The notes under the pieces: generated by a model | What the model was told of the DNA's origin: nothing | Database searches by the model: none | The model's input: the letters and a program-made list of their open reading frames with translations, nothing else | Assembly (NCBI GenBank): GCA_016212885.1 | Contig: JACRDO010000054.1 | Coordinates: 1-42,591, forward strand | DNA: 42,591 bases | Direction of reading: 5' to 3' | From: Elusimicrobiota bacterium | Lineage (GTDB): Bacteria; Elusimicrobiota; Elusimicrobia; UBA1565 | Made by a program: the position numbers and the translations under genes | Part shown: positions 7,518-15,479 of the stretch, piece after piece | Numbering within the stretch: position 1 is the first letter of the stretch | Layout of the letters: every line of letters starts with the position of its first letter

Positions 7518-8878
7518 CCGGATTCTGGCCGATGTCCACCCTAGGCTTCCTCCTCGCAGCCCTCCCGGCGCGGGGCGAGGAGCGGGGCGCACCGGCCCTT
7601 TCGCTGAGCCTCGCGGTTGCGCAGGCCGACGCGCTCAAGCTCTCGCCCGGCCTGCGGGCCGCCGAGCGCGAGAGGGAGGCGGCCGAAGCGCAGGCGCGCG
7701 GCCGGCGCTCCGCCCTGTGGCCCAGGCTCGGCTTCGACGCTTATTGGCGCGGAGTCACCGATGTCCCTTCCGTGGCGCTCCCGGTCCCCGGGTCTCCGCT
7801 CCTCAGCTTCGGCACGCACGAGAGCTGGGGCGTCGGGCCGAACCTCTCCTGGACGTTCTGGGACTCCAAGGCCGCCTGGAACGCCTCGCGCAGCCTCGAG
7901 GCCGCGGCCCGCTCCCGACGCCAAGAGACCGCGGCCCTGCGCCGCCTCCTCCTCTTGGAGACTCGGCTCGCGTACTTCAAGGTCCAGCTGGCGCTCGAGC
8001 ATGCGCGCCTGCTGGCGGATTCCCTGCGCCTGGCGCAGGCCCAGCACGAGGACGTGGCCCAGCGCCTGCGCTACCGGAACGCGAGCCGCATCGACCTGCT
8101 CTCCGCGCACCAGGAGGTCTTAGACCGGCTCGGCCAGCTCCGGCAGGCGCGCTCTGACCTCGCCTCCGGGGTGCGGGACCTGTTCTCCAAGACCGGCGCC
8201 GGGGCCGGCACGGACCCGTCCCTGCCGCTCGACGCGCGGACCGCTTCGGGCCTGCCTCAAGGGACAGAACCTGCGAGCCTGCTCCTGGAGCTCGAGCCGC
8301 TGGGGACTTCGCTCGCGGCCTTGGACGTCCGGGCCGAAGAGGCCCCGGACCCGCGTCTGCGGGCCCTGGAGGAGGCAGCGCAGGCCTCCCGGCTCGCGGC
8401 CCGGAGCGCCGGAGCCGAGCGTTGGCCGAAGCTCCAGCTCACGGCCAGGACCGGGGTCGAATACCCCAACGGTCCGGTGCGCGAGAACATCCATCAGAAC
8501 GCGCTCGGCGTAAGCCTCAGCCTGCCGCTCTTCGAGGGCTGGCGGGTGGCGGAGGAGGTCCAGCGCCACGCCCTGCAGGCGCGCGCCTCGGAGGAGCGCC
8601 GCTCCCAAGCCGAGCTGGACCTCGAGCGGGACCGCAAGCAGGCGGGAGACCAGCTGGCCGGCCTGCGGGTCCAGCAGGGCTTGAGCCGGCAGGCGGTCTC
8701 GGAGACCGAGGAGCTCGCCCGGCTCATCTACGATTCCTACAAGTCGGGCCGCTCGACCTTCCTGGAGGTCCAAAGCGCGAACCTGCGCGCGCTCGAGGCC
8801 AAGGTTCGCTCCGCGCGCACGGACGCCGAGACCCTGGCCCAACTGGCCGTATTGAGAAGCCTTTCATCGGAGGAGTGA
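7514..8878 (+). CDS. TolC family outer membrane efflux protein
   Basis: This 454-aa protein has the two-repeat helical architecture of TolC/OEP channels: long Ala/Arg/Glu-rich coiled segments (about 35-65, 110-190, 340-450) separated by beta-strand segments such as LWPRLGFDAYWRGV and KLQLTARTGVEYPNG. The GTG start at 7514 overlaps the TetR stop. An alternative ATG at 7532 gives a tidier signal peptide (MSTLGFLLAALPARGEE). It would form the outer-membrane exit duct for the ABC pump encoded downstream. Confidence 0.88.
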   Translation: MTGFWPMSTLGFLLAALPARGEERGAPALSLSLAVAQADALKLSPGLRAAEREREAAEAQARGRRSALWPRLGFDAYWRGVTDVPSVALPVPGSPLLSFGTHESWGVGPNLSWTFWDSKAAWNASRSLEAAARSRRQETAALRRLLLLETRLAYFKVQLALEHARLLADSLRLAQAQHEDVAQRLRYRNASRIDLLSAHQEVLDRLGQLRQARSDLASGVRDLFSKTGAGAGTDPSLPLDARTASGLPQGTEPASLLLELEPLGTSLAALDVRAEEAPDPRLRALEEAAQASRLAARSAGAERWPKLQLTARTGVEYPNGPVRENIHQNALGVSLSLPLFEGWRVAEEVQRHALQARASEERRSQAELDLERDRKQAGDQLAGLRVQQGLSRQAVSETEELARLIYDSYKSGRSTFLEVQSANLRALEAKVRSARTDAETLAQLAVLRSLSSEE

Positions 8879-8881
8879 GCC

Positions 8882-9604
8882 ATGAAGCCCAAACGGATCC
8901 TCATCGCCGTCGTCGCGCTGGCCGCGGCCGCATTCGCCGGCTGGCGGCTGCTCCGCAGCTCCGAATTCCTCTACGCGGGGACCATCGAAGCGACGGAGGT
9001 GGACGTCTCCTCCCGCGTGAGCTCCGTCATCGCCAAGAAGGAGGCACGGGAGGGGGAGAGGGTCGCGGCGGGCCAGGCCTTGATGCGCCTCGCCTGCGAG
9101 GACCTCGCCCTGGCCGCGGACCTGGCTGAGAAGGACTACAAGAGCGCGGCGTCGCTCCTGAAGACCGGGTCCATCCGGCAGGAGGCCTACGACCTCCTCC
9201 GCTTCAAGCGCGACGACGCTGCGCTGAAGCTGTCCTGGTGCGATGTGCGGGCGCCTTCGACCGCGACCGTCCTCGAGATCTACCGCGAGCCTGGCGAGCT
9301 GGTGGGCCCCGGCGCGAGACTCCTGACTTTGGCGGACCTCAGCGAGGTCTGGGCCATGGTCTACGTGCCGGAGAACCTGCTCGTCAAGCTCGCGCTCGGG
9401 CAGGAAGCCACGGGCTTCCTCCCGGAGCTGGGCATGAAGGCCTTCCCCGGCCGCATCGCGCGCATCAACGACGAGGCGGAGTTCACGCCGAAGAACGTCC
9501 AGACCCGCCAGGAGAGGACCCGGCTCGTGCACGGGGTGAAGGTGGCCTTTCCCAACCCGGAAGGGCTGCTCAAGCCCGGGATGTCCATCGAGGTGCGGCT
9601 GTAG
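8882..9604 (+). CDS. HlyD-type periplasmic adaptor (membrane fusion protein)
   Basis: A 240-aa adaptor with an N-terminal membrane anchor (ILIAVVALAAAAFAGWRLL, residues 6-24). A lipoyl-like half (YAGTIEATEVDVSSRVSSVI) and a short coiled-coil hairpin of about 60 residues follow, then the second lipoyl half (VRAPSTATVLEIY) and a beta-barrel domain (SEVWAMVYVPENL). It resembles YbhG but is shorter than usual because the hairpin is reduced. It lies 3 nt after tolC with GGAGG upstream and links the inner-membrane ABC unit to TolC. The stop overlaps the next GTG start (TAGTG). Confidence 0.87.
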   Translation: MKPKRILIAVVALAAAAFAGWRLLRSSEFLYAGTIEATEVDVSSRVSSVIAKKEAREGERVAAGQALMRLACEDLALAADLAEKDYKSAASLLKTGSIRQEAYDLLRFKRDDAALKLSWCDVRAPSTATVLEIYREPGELVGPGARLLTLADLSEVWAMVYVPENLLVKLALGQEATGFLPELGMKAFPGRIARINDEAEFTPKNVQTRQERTRLVHGVKVAFPNPEGLLKPGMSIEVRL

Positions 9605-10335
9605 TGGAAAGGATCGGCATCCGGGTCCGGGGGGTCCGCAAGCGGCTGGGGAAGAACCAAGCCCTGGACCGAGCGGACGCCCGCTTCGAGCCGGGATTCC
9701 TGCACGGGGTCATCGGCCCGGACGGCGCCGGCAAGACCACCCTGATGCGGACCCTCATCGGCCTGCTGAAGCCGGACCAAGGAGAGATTGCCTTCGAGGC
9801 CTCCGGGAAGCCGGTTCCTTTCGCGGAAGTCCGGCCCTCCATGGCCTACATGCCCCAGCAGCAGAGCCTCTATCCGGACCTTTCGGTCGCCGAGCACCTG
9901 GAGTTCTTCCGGGACCTCTACGGGCTCCCGGAGGGGGTCTTCGCGCCGCGCCGGGAGGAGCTTCTGCGCATCACCCGCCTCGAGCGCTTCGCCGAGCGCC
10001 GCGCGGCCCAGCTTTCCGGAGGGATGTACAAGAAGCTCGGGCTCATGTGCGCGCTCCTGCAGTCCCCGAGCGTCCTGCTGCTCGACGAGCCGACCAACGG
10101 CGTGGACCCCATCAGCCGGCGAGAGTTCTGGGACCTGGTCTACCGCTTGAGCGGCCAGGGCATCCTCGTGGTCATGACCACGGCCTACATGGACGAGGCG
10201 GAGCGGTGCGGCCGCGTCCACCTCCTCGAGGGGGGGCGCGTCCTGGCCGAGGGGGAGCCCCGCTCCGTGCTCGAGCGCGAGGGGGCGGCGAGCTTCGAGG
10301 AGCTTTTCTTAAGACGCGCAGTAGAGGCGCGGTGA
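9604..10335 (+). CDS. ABC transporter ATP-binding protein (first of two)
   Basis: The frame is open far upstream, but the gene starts at GTG 9604, overlapping the adaptor stop by one base, giving 243 aa (MERIGIRVRGV...). It has Walker A GPDGAGKTT (38-46), a Q-loop region YMPQQQ, signature LSGGM (137-141), Walker B with D-loop VLLLDEPTNGVDP (157-169) and a switch region MTTAYMDEAERC in which the usual His is replaced by Ala/Tyr. The missing switch His suggests this ATPase is the weaker partner of an asymmetric pair. It corresponds to the N-terminal half of YbhF-type proteins, here split into two genes. Confidence 0.9.
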   Translation: MERIGIRVRGVRKRLGKNQALDRADARFEPGFLHGVIGPDGAGKTTLMRTLIGLLKPDQGEIAFEASGKPVPFAEVRPSMAYMPQQQSLYPDLSVAEHLEFFRDLYGLPEGVFAPRREELLRITRLERFAERRAAQLSGGMYKKLGLMCALLQSPSVLLLDEPTNGVDPISRREFWDLVYRLSGQGILVVMTTAYMDEAERCGRVHLLEGGRVLAEGEPRSVLEREGAASFEELFLRRAVEAR

Positions 10336-11240
10336 ATCCTTCCGTTGAAGTATCCCATCTGACCATCCGCTTCGGAGAATTCACCGCGGTCGACGATATC
10401 AGCTTCTCCGTCGATCCAGGCGAGATCTTCGGCTTCCTTGGGGCCAACGGCGCCGGAAAGACGACGACCATCCGCACGCTCCTGGGCCTGCTCGCCCCGA
10501 GCTCGGGAACGGTCAAGGTCGCGGGCCTCGATCTGAGCCGCGGCGCGAACGCGGTCAAGGGCAAGGTCGGCTACATGTCCCAGCGCTTCACCCTCTACAA
10601 CGACCTGACGGTCTCGGAGAACCTCGCCTTCGCCGCGGGCCTGCGGAAGATGACGTGGGAGGCCCTCGAGCGCCGGACCCGGGAGCTCTTCGAGTTCATC
10701 GGCTTCACGCGCCCGGCGTCGACGCCGGTCCAAGACCTGCCCGGCGGGATCAAGCAGGAGCTGGCCCTGGCCGCCGCGCTCCTGCACGAGCCCGAGATCG
10801 TCTTTTTGGACGAGCCCACGGCCGGGGTCGCGCCGGCGGTCCGCCTGCGCTTCTGGGCGCTCATCAAGAAGCTGGCGGGGTCGGGCAAGACGGTGTTCGT
10901 GACCACGCACTACATGGACGAGGCCGAGCAGTGCGGGCGCATCGCGCTCATGCGCGCGGGGCGCATCATCGCCCTGGAAACGCCCCAGGAGCTCAAGGCC
11001 CGGGCCTTCCCGGAGCCGCTCGTCGAGCTGGAGAGGGCCGATGAGGCCCTGCTCGGCCGGCTGAGGGCCGATCCCGCGGCGCTGGGCCTGCGGCCGCACG
11101 GGATGCGCTGGCACCTGGCGCTCCGGGATGAGCGGGCGTGGCAGGAGCTTGAGGAGAGCCTTCCTCCCGGCTCCGCGCGGCGCATCGCCCCCTCGCTCGA
11201 GGACGTCTTCGTGCGGCTGGTCGAGGGGAGGGAGCGGTGA
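10332..11240 (+). CDS. ABC transporter ATP-binding protein (second of two)
   Basis: GTG start at 10332, overlapping the previous stop by 4 nt; 302 aa. It has Walker A GANGAGKTT (about 37-45), a Q-loop YMSQRF, a degenerate signature LPGGIKQ, Walker B IVFLDEPTAG and the switch His in FVTTHYMDEAEQCG. The D-loop reads AGVAP instead of the usual G(V/L)DP, so the Asp is lost. A C-terminal extension of about 80 aa (DUF4162-like, ending PSLEDVFVRLVEG) is typical of drug or daunorubicin exporters. It corresponds to the C-terminal half of YbhF and probably carries the competent switch for the pair. Confidence 0.9.
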   Translation: MNPSVEVSHLTIRFGEFTAVDDISFSVDPGEIFGFLGANGAGKTTTIRTLLGLLAPSSGTVKVAGLDLSRGANAVKGKVGYMSQRFTLYNDLTVSENLAFAAGLRKMTWEALERRTRELFEFIGFTRPASTPVQDLPGGIKQELALAAALLHEPEIVFLDEPTAGVAPAVRLRFWALIKKLAGSGKTVFVTTHYMDEAEQCGRIALMRAGRIIALETPQELKARAFPEPLVELERADEALLGRLRADPAALGLRPHGMRWHLALRDERAWQELEESLPPGSARRIAPSLEDVFVRLVEGRER

Positions 11241-12367
11241 GCGGCTTCGACCCGCGCCGGGCCTTGTCGATCGCGCGCAAGGAGGTGCGCCACGTCCTGC
11301 GCGATCCCTTCACCCTGGCCCTGGCCCTGGGCCTGCCGGTCCTGCTCGTGACCTTCTTCGGCTTCGCCATCGACTTCGACGTCAAGGACATCCGCCTCTC
11401 GGTCTACGACCGGGACCGCACGCCCGCCTCGCGGGGGCTCGCGGAGGCCTTCTCCGCCTCAGGCTATTTCAAGCTCCGCCCCGGCGCCCATCCGGAGTCC
11501 GTGCCCCGGGATCTGGACGCCGAGGAGGCCTCGGCGGTCCTCGTCATCGAGCCGGAGTTCTCGAAGAGGATCGGCCTGGACCGGGCTCAGGCCCAACTCC
11601 TGCTCGACGGAGCCGACAATACGAGCGCCGGCACGGTGCTGGGGTATCTGGCGGGCATCCAGAGCGCCGCGCAGAAGAAATTGGCCCCGGCCCCGCCGCC
11701 CGGCGGCGATAGAGCCGGATCCATGATCTTGAAAACGCGGTTCTTGTTCAATCCGGAGCTGAATACGCGGTGGTTCACGGTGCCGGGCCTGGCCGTCATC
11801 GTGGTCGGGCTCCTCTCCATCATGCTCACGGCCCTCACCGTGGCGCGGGAGTGGGAGAACGGCTCCATGGAGCTCCTGCTCTCCACGCCGGTCAAGCCCG
11901 CGGAGATCGTGCTGGGGAAGCTTTCTCCCTACGTGGCGCTCGTGCTGGCGGCCCTGCTCATCGTCTACCTCGTGGCCCGGCTCCTCTTCCGCATGCCCTT
12001 CGCGGGAAGCCACCCGCTCTTCTTCGGCTCGAGCCTGCTTTTCCTTCTGGCCTGCCTCTCCCAGGGCCTGCTGATCTCGGTGGCAGTGCGCCAGCAGCAG
12101 ATCGCCATGCAGCTCTCCATCGTCACCGGGCTTCTGCCGTCGATGCTCCTCTCCGGCTTCATCTTCCCGGTCGAAAGCATGCCCGCCTTCTTCCGGTACT
12201 TCACCATGATCCTTCCGCCCCGGTGGTTCCTCGAGGTCGCGCGGGGCCTCTTCCTCAAGGCGATGAACGTCCTGGAGCTGGCCGGGCCGCTCCTCGCTCT
12301 GCTCCTCATGGACGCGCTCCTGATCGCGGCAGCGACCCGGCGCTTCAAGGCGGACCTGGAGCCATGA
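11237..12367 (+). CDS. ABC-2 type permease (first)
   Basis: A 376-aa inner-membrane permease of the YbhS/YbhR type. One N-terminal membrane helix (FTLALALGLPVLLVTFFGFAI, about 27-47) is followed by a large soluble domain (about 50-170) and five or more C-terminal helices starting at WFTVPGLAVIVVGLLSIMLT. The conserved cytoplasmic stretch REWENGSMELLLSTPVKPAEI and the late motif GFIFPVESMP are typical of ABC-2 exporters. It overlaps the ATPase gene by 4 nt and the next permease by 4 nt, so stoichiometric translation is likely. Confidence 0.9.
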   Translation: MSGFDPRRALSIARKEVRHVLRDPFTLALALGLPVLLVTFFGFAIDFDVKDIRLSVYDRDRTPASRGLAEAFSASGYFKLRPGAHPESVPRDLDAEEASAVLVIEPEFSKRIGLDRAQAQLLLDGADNTSAGTVLGYLAGIQSAAQKKLAPAPPPGGDRAGSMILKTRFLFNPELNTRWFTVPGLAVIVVGLLSIMLTALTVAREWENGSMELLLSTPVKPAEIVLGKLSPYVALVLAALLIVYLVARLLFRMPFAGSHPLFFGSSLLFLLACLSQGLLISVAVRQQQIAMQLSIVTGLLPSMLLSGFIFPVESMPAFFRYFTMILPPRWFLEVARGLFLKAMNVLELAGPLLALLLMDALLIAAATRRFKADLEP

Positions 12368-13437
12368 ACACCACCCTCGCATTCATCCGCAAGGAGCTGG
12401 CCCAGGCCGTGCGGGACAAGCGCATGCGGGTGATCCTTTTCGTCCTGCCCGTGCTCCAGCTCACGGTCTTCGGCCTGGCCATCTCGACCGAGGTGCGCAA
12501 CATCCGGCTGGGCGCGGACTACGCGCCCGGAGACTTCCTCGCCCGGCAGACCGCGGAGCGCTTCTACGCCTCCGGCTGGTTCGTGCCGGCCCAAGGAGCA
12601 GGCTGGGAGCCCTTCGAGCGCGTCCGCTCCGGCGCCGCGGACGCGATGCTCATCGCGCCGGCCGGGGGCCTGAGCCGCGCCGCGCAAAGGGGCAGAGGCT
12701 CGCTCCAGCTCCTGGTGGACGCCTCCAACGCTTTCAAAGCCCGAAGCGTGGAGCGCTACGCCTTGGCGATCCTCTCGCGGGGAAGCGGCCCCGCTCCGAT
12801 ATCCCTGGATGTCCGGGTGCTCTACAACCCCGCCATGGAGTCCGCCGTGTTCATGGTGCCGGGGGTGATGGCCATGGTCCTCTGCCTCGTCACCATCATC
12901 CTGACGAGCATGTCCATGGCGCGCGAGAGGGAGTCGGGGACCCTGGAGACGATCCTCGCGGCTCCGGTCTCGGAGCGGGAGATCCTTCTGGGGAAGACGG
13001 CACCCTACCTCCTGCTCGGCATGGCGGACGCCCTGCTCATCGGCGCGGCCGCGGTCATCATCTTCGACGTGCCGATGAGGGGCTCGTGGCTGGTCCTGTT
13101 CTTCGCGGCTTTCGTCTTCGTCTGCACCACGGTGAGCGTCGGCACCCTGATCTCGACTTTGGCGGCCAACCAGCAGCAGGCGATGCTCGGGGCCTTCCTC
13201 TTCCTGTTCCCCGCGGTCATGATGTCCGGGCTCATGTTCCCGGTGGAGAGCATGCCGCTCCTGATCCGCGCGGCGGCCTACCTGGACCCGCTGAAGTACT
13301 TCGTGGCCTTGCTGAGGAACGTCATGCTCAAGGGGGGGGATCCGCGCGTCGTGGGGATGAACCTCGCGGCCTTGGCCGCCATGGCGGCCTTCATGGTGTG
13401 GCTGAGCGCCCGCCGGTTCAAGCGGACACTGAATTGA
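12364..13437 (+). CDS. ABC-2 type permease (second)
   Basis: Starts at ATG 12364 (ATGA overlap); 357 aa. It is a paralogue of the preceding permease with the same layout: N-terminal helix (VILFVLPVLQLTVFGLAI), soluble domain, then a membrane block from VFMVPGVMAMVLCLVTIIL. It keeps the matching motifs MARERESGTLETILAAPVSE and GLMFPVESMP. The two would form a heterodimer powered by the two ATPases. It ends the operon; the next gene is convergent, 4 bp away, with no obvious terminator. The substrate is unknown, but TetR control and TolC coupling suggest drug or toxic-compound efflux. Confidence 0.9.
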   Translation: MNTTLAFIRKELAQAVRDKRMRVILFVLPVLQLTVFGLAISTEVRNIRLGADYAPGDFLARQTAERFYASGWFVPAQGAGWEPFERVRSGAADAMLIAPAGGLSRAAQRGRGSLQLLVDASNAFKARSVERYALAILSRGSGPAPISLDVRVLYNPAMESAVFMVPGVMAMVLCLVTIILTSMSMARERESGTLETILAAPVSEREILLGKTAPYLLLGMADALLIGAAAVIIFDVPMRGSWLVLFFAAFVFVCTTVSVGTLISTLAANQQQAMLGAFLFLFPAVMMSGLMFPVESMPLLIRAAAYLDPLKYFVALLRNVMLKGGDPRVVGMNLAALAAMAAFMVWLSARRFKRTLN

Positions 13438-13441
13438 ATCC

Positions 13442-13750
13442 CTAGCCGCCTCCCTCCAGGATCTCCTCCACGAAGAACTTCGTCTTCGCCGGGACGAGCC
13501 GCCGCGGGTAGTAGCGCTCGATCACGGCGAAAACGGCATCGGGCGTCTTCAAGCCCAGGTAGCGCATCAGGAAGACGACATCTCCCCGGTCGTGGGTATC
13601 GAAGCGGGCGGCCACGCACTTCATGGCGAGCAGATAGTCCGCCGTGGGGGTCAAGATGCGGAGGTTGGAGAAATCGAGAACCTCCTCGCGGGGCGGCTCG
13701 GCGTGGAAGTAGCCCTTGACCGAGTCAAGGATCAGGGAGCGGGTGAGCAT
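13442..13750 (-). CDS. truncated nucleotidyltransferase-type protein (DUF6036-like C-terminal part)
   Basis: ATG at 13750 overlaps the upstream HTH stop (TGATG); 102 aa. The visible part (DSVKGYFHAEPPREEVLDF, then LRILTPTADYLLAMKCVAAR, then a helical end KTKFFVEEILEGGG) matches the back half of DUF6036-type nucleotidyltransferase-fold proteins as I remember them. These normally begin with a strand and a VGG-type catalytic loop, missing here. About 60-90 N-terminal residues are therefore absent. It may be a degenerate antitoxin or partner that survives by translational coupling. Treat as likely non-catalytic. Confidence 0.55.
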   Translation of the reverse strand: MLTRSLILDSVKGYFHAEPPREEVLDFSNLRILTPTADYLLAMKCVAARFDTHDRGDVVFLMRYLGLKTPDAVFAVIERYYPRRLVPAKTKFFVEEILEGGG

Positions 13751-14307
13751 CAGGCCCTGGAGAGGAAATTTCCGAGGACGAAGATGTTCCGCTGGCGGAA
13801 CTGGGCCGGCGACTCGACCAAGGCGGATACCTTCAGGCTCTCGGCCCCGGCCGTAAACCATGGATCGGCCAGCGGGGGGACTCCCGCGCACCACCAGGGG
13901 GCGGGAATCCCGGCCAGCGCGCAGAGACGCTCGACTATGGATGCCGCGAGCGCCATGATCCTCGGTCCCGACCTGGGGTCCGGCGCATCCGCTACGAGGC
14001 CGGCGGAGGGCCGCCTCCGGAAGTCGTCCGTGAATTCGAGCAGGTGCGCCGTCCATGACCGCTCCCCGTCGCGCGCGATCCTGGCCGTGGCGTCGCGCAG
14101 CGTCTCCTGGCGGGGCCGCTCCATGGCCTGGGCCAGGTCCAGCGCCTTGAGGTCCAGGGCCTTGGCCAGCTTCTCGAGCGTGGACCAGCGCGGGCCGTGG
14201 CGGCCCGATTCGAGGAGCTGCAGGGTCTTGTAGGCGATGCCCGCGCGCCGGGCCAGGCGTCGCTGGGAAAATCCGCGGGCTTCGCGCAGGAGGCGCAAGG
14301 GGAGCAT
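13750..14307 (-). CDS. XRE-type helix-turn-helix protein, leaderless
   Basis: ATG at 14307 gives 185 aa. The N-terminal HTH_3 domain (residues 3-58: LRLLREARGFSQRRLARRAG, IAYKTLQLLESGR, STLEKLAKALDL) is clear. The C-terminal half (SIVERLCALAGIPAPWWCAG, ending RQRNIFVLGNFLSRA) resembles proteins encoded next to DUF6036-type nucleotidyltransferases, matching the overlapping downstream gene. The -10 box ends 6 nt before the ATG and there is no Shine-Dalgarno, so the mRNA is probably leaderless. A perfect palindrome in the promoter spacer is the likely autoregulatory site. It looks like the regulator of a two-gene toxin-antitoxin-like unit. Confidence 0.75.
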   Translation of the reverse strand: MLPLRLLREARGFSQRRLARRAGIAYKTLQLLESGRHGPRWSTLEKLAKALDLKALDLAQAMERPRQETLRDATARIARDGERSWTAHLLEFTDDFRRRPSAGLVADAPDPRSGPRIMALAASIVERLCALAGIPAPWWCAGVPPLADPWFTAGAESLKVSALVESPAQFRQRNIFVLGNFLSRA

Positions 14308-14313
14308 CGGGAT

Positions 14314-14342
14314 ATTATAGATGACGTAAGTAGTTACGTCAA
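14314..14342 (-). promoter_or_regulatory. promoter and operator of the HTH gene
   Basis: On the minus strand TTGACG (14342-14337), a 17-nt spacer and TATAAT (14319-14314) form a strong promoter. The spacer and -35 contain the perfect palindrome GACGTAA-GTAG-TTACGTC (14323-14340). Only 6 nt separate the -10 box from the start codon, putting the transcription start at about the A of ATG. Confidence 0.8.
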
Positions 14343-14392
14343 TGGCCTTTGGGTGACCTTTCTCATAGCGCGGGCTTCGCCCGCAGCCCAAG

Positions 14393-14471
14393 AGAGCTAT
14401 GAGCCATGAGCCGTGAGCTGTCGTCAACGGTCTTCATAAAGTCGTGGCTCAGAGCTCACCGCTCAGAGCTA
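14393..14471. repeat. short GAGC(T/C)-type tandem repeats in inverted array
   Basis: The left array 14393-14420 repeats units like GAGCTAT, GAGCCAT, GAGCCGT, GAGCTG. The right array 14443-14471 holds the reverse-complement type (GGCTCAGAGCTCACCGCTCAGAGCTAC). GAGCTATGAGCC (14394-14405) pairs with GGCTCAGAGCTC (14446-14457) with one mismatch. A small hairpin, GCGGGC-TTC-GCCCGC, lies just before at about 14371-14385. The stretch 14343-14567 holds no gene I can support. Confidence 0.6.
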
Positions 14472-14567
14472 CAAGAAATATGCGCGCCGTACCCAGTGTC
14501 TTCCGATACAAATCTTCGCGGCGCGCGCAGAAACGGCGGCTTCATAGTATAGTATAGGGCACGACAG

Positions 14568-14924
14568 ATGAGACAAATCAAAGAATCCGACTGGAAACTC
14601 CTCCGGCAGCTGAAATCCACCGCGCTCGAGCGCCTCTGCAAACGCATCCTGACGGAGGCAGAACGCGTCTGTTCGGCGGATTCCAAGACTTTTCACGAAC
14701 GCTACCTGCAGGTCTACCAGTTGATTTATGACCGCGACAAAGACATCGGGCGGGCTTTCAATGACCTGCGCCGGTCCACCGCCCTCAGCCGCCTTGCAAG
14801 CATGAGGGCGCAAGGGCTGCTAACTGACGAAGAGTTCTCCAGGTTCAGCGAAGAGACGCGCGGGGTCGTTTCATTGTTGACATCTTCAAGGACAGATGCT
14901 TCTGGTATAATAAGAGCGGACTGA
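14568..14924 (+). CDS. conserved hypothetical protein, 118 aa
   Basis: A highly charged, all-helical protein with a Trp/Arg-rich start (MRQIKESDWKLLRQLKS), a middle helix (HERYLQVYQLIYDRDKDIGRAFND) and SRLASMRAQGLLTDEEFSRF at the end. I have seen similar proteins of this size as conserved hypotheticals in Proteobacteria and metagenomes, sometimes with a misleading peptide-transporter label. There is no signal or membrane segment. AT-rich boxes (TAGTATAGTATAG, 14545-14557) lie 10-20 nt upstream, with no clear -35. It lies 11 nt before the DUF2442 gene, so it may share a transcript with that pair. Confidence 0.6.
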   Translation: MRQIKESDWKLLRQLKSTALERLCKRILTEAERVCSADSKTFHERYLQVYQLIYDRDKDIGRAFNDLRRSTALSRLASMRAQGLLTDEEFSRFSEETRGVVSLLTSSRTDASGIIRAD

Positions 14925-14935
14925 GGGGCAGACAT

Positions 14936-15220
14936 ATGCGAAAGATTACGGCGGTCAGTGTGCTGCAGGGATACCGTCTGGAAATCGCGTTCGATGACGG
15001 AGTCACTGGAATGGTCGACCTTTCGGATCTGGCCGGGAAAGGCGTCTTCGCCTTATGGCGCGACCGCCATGCCTTTGAGTCTGTCCGCATCGGCTCATCC
15101 GGCGAACTGGTCTGGGGCGACCAGATCGATCTTTGCCCGGACGCCCTGTACCTCAAAGCAACGGGCAAGAGGCCTGAAGACGTTTTCGTCGCGCTGCGGC
15201 ACGAGCCTTCCCATGCCTGA
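14936..15220 (+). CDS. DUF2442 protein
   Basis: This 94-aa protein has the DUF2442 pattern: a start with ITAVSVLQGYRLEIAFDDG, then GMVDLSDLAGKGVFALWRD and WGDQIDLCPDALY. The family is small, beta-rich and usually encoded beside DUF4160; the pair behaves genetically like a toxin-antitoxin or mobile two-gene cassette, but the function is not established. GAGGGG lies upstream of the ATG. It overlaps the next gene by 8 nt. Confidence 0.85.
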   Translation: MRKITAVSVLQGYRLEIAFDDGVTGMVDLSDLAGKGVFALWRDRHAFESVRIGSSGELVWGDQIDLCPDALYLKATGKRPEDVFVALRHEPSHA

Positions 15221-15473
15221 AATCAGCCGATTCCTCGGCATCGTCATCAAGATGTTCTTTGATGACCACAATCCGCCGCATTTCCACGCGGAATATGGCG
15301 GCGACGCCGCGCTGATTGATATCCGCAACCTGTCGACCTTCTCGGGTCGCTTGCCGCCTCGAGTGATGGGCCTCGTGATCGAATGGGCGACGCTCCACCA
15401 GCAGGAACTCCTCGCTGACTGGGAAAGGGCGCAAGCACAGCAGGCGCTTCAGAAGATCGCGCCGCTCGAATAG
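15213..15473 (+). CDS. DUF4160 protein
   Basis: ATG at 15213, inside the end of the DUF2442 gene; 86 aa. The signature IVIKMFFDDHNPPHFHAEYGG is the DUF4160 hallmark, with a His-rich centre, followed by LPPRVMGLVIEWATLHQQELLADW. It is the usual partner of DUF2442. The stop lies 6 bp from the convergent BioY stop and no terminator is visible between them. Confidence 0.87.
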   Translation: MPEISRFLGIVIKMFFDDHNPPHFHAEYGGDAALIDIRNLSTFSGRLPPRVMGLVIEWATLHQQELLADWERAQAQQALQKIAPLE

Positions 15474-15479
15474 CTTGTA

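Noticed and set aside
13442-14056. Longer 204-aa version of the nucleotidyltransferase-like gene
   Set aside because: The extra N-terminal 102 residues are an out-of-frame shadow of the HTH gene; start at 13750 matches a TGATG overlap.
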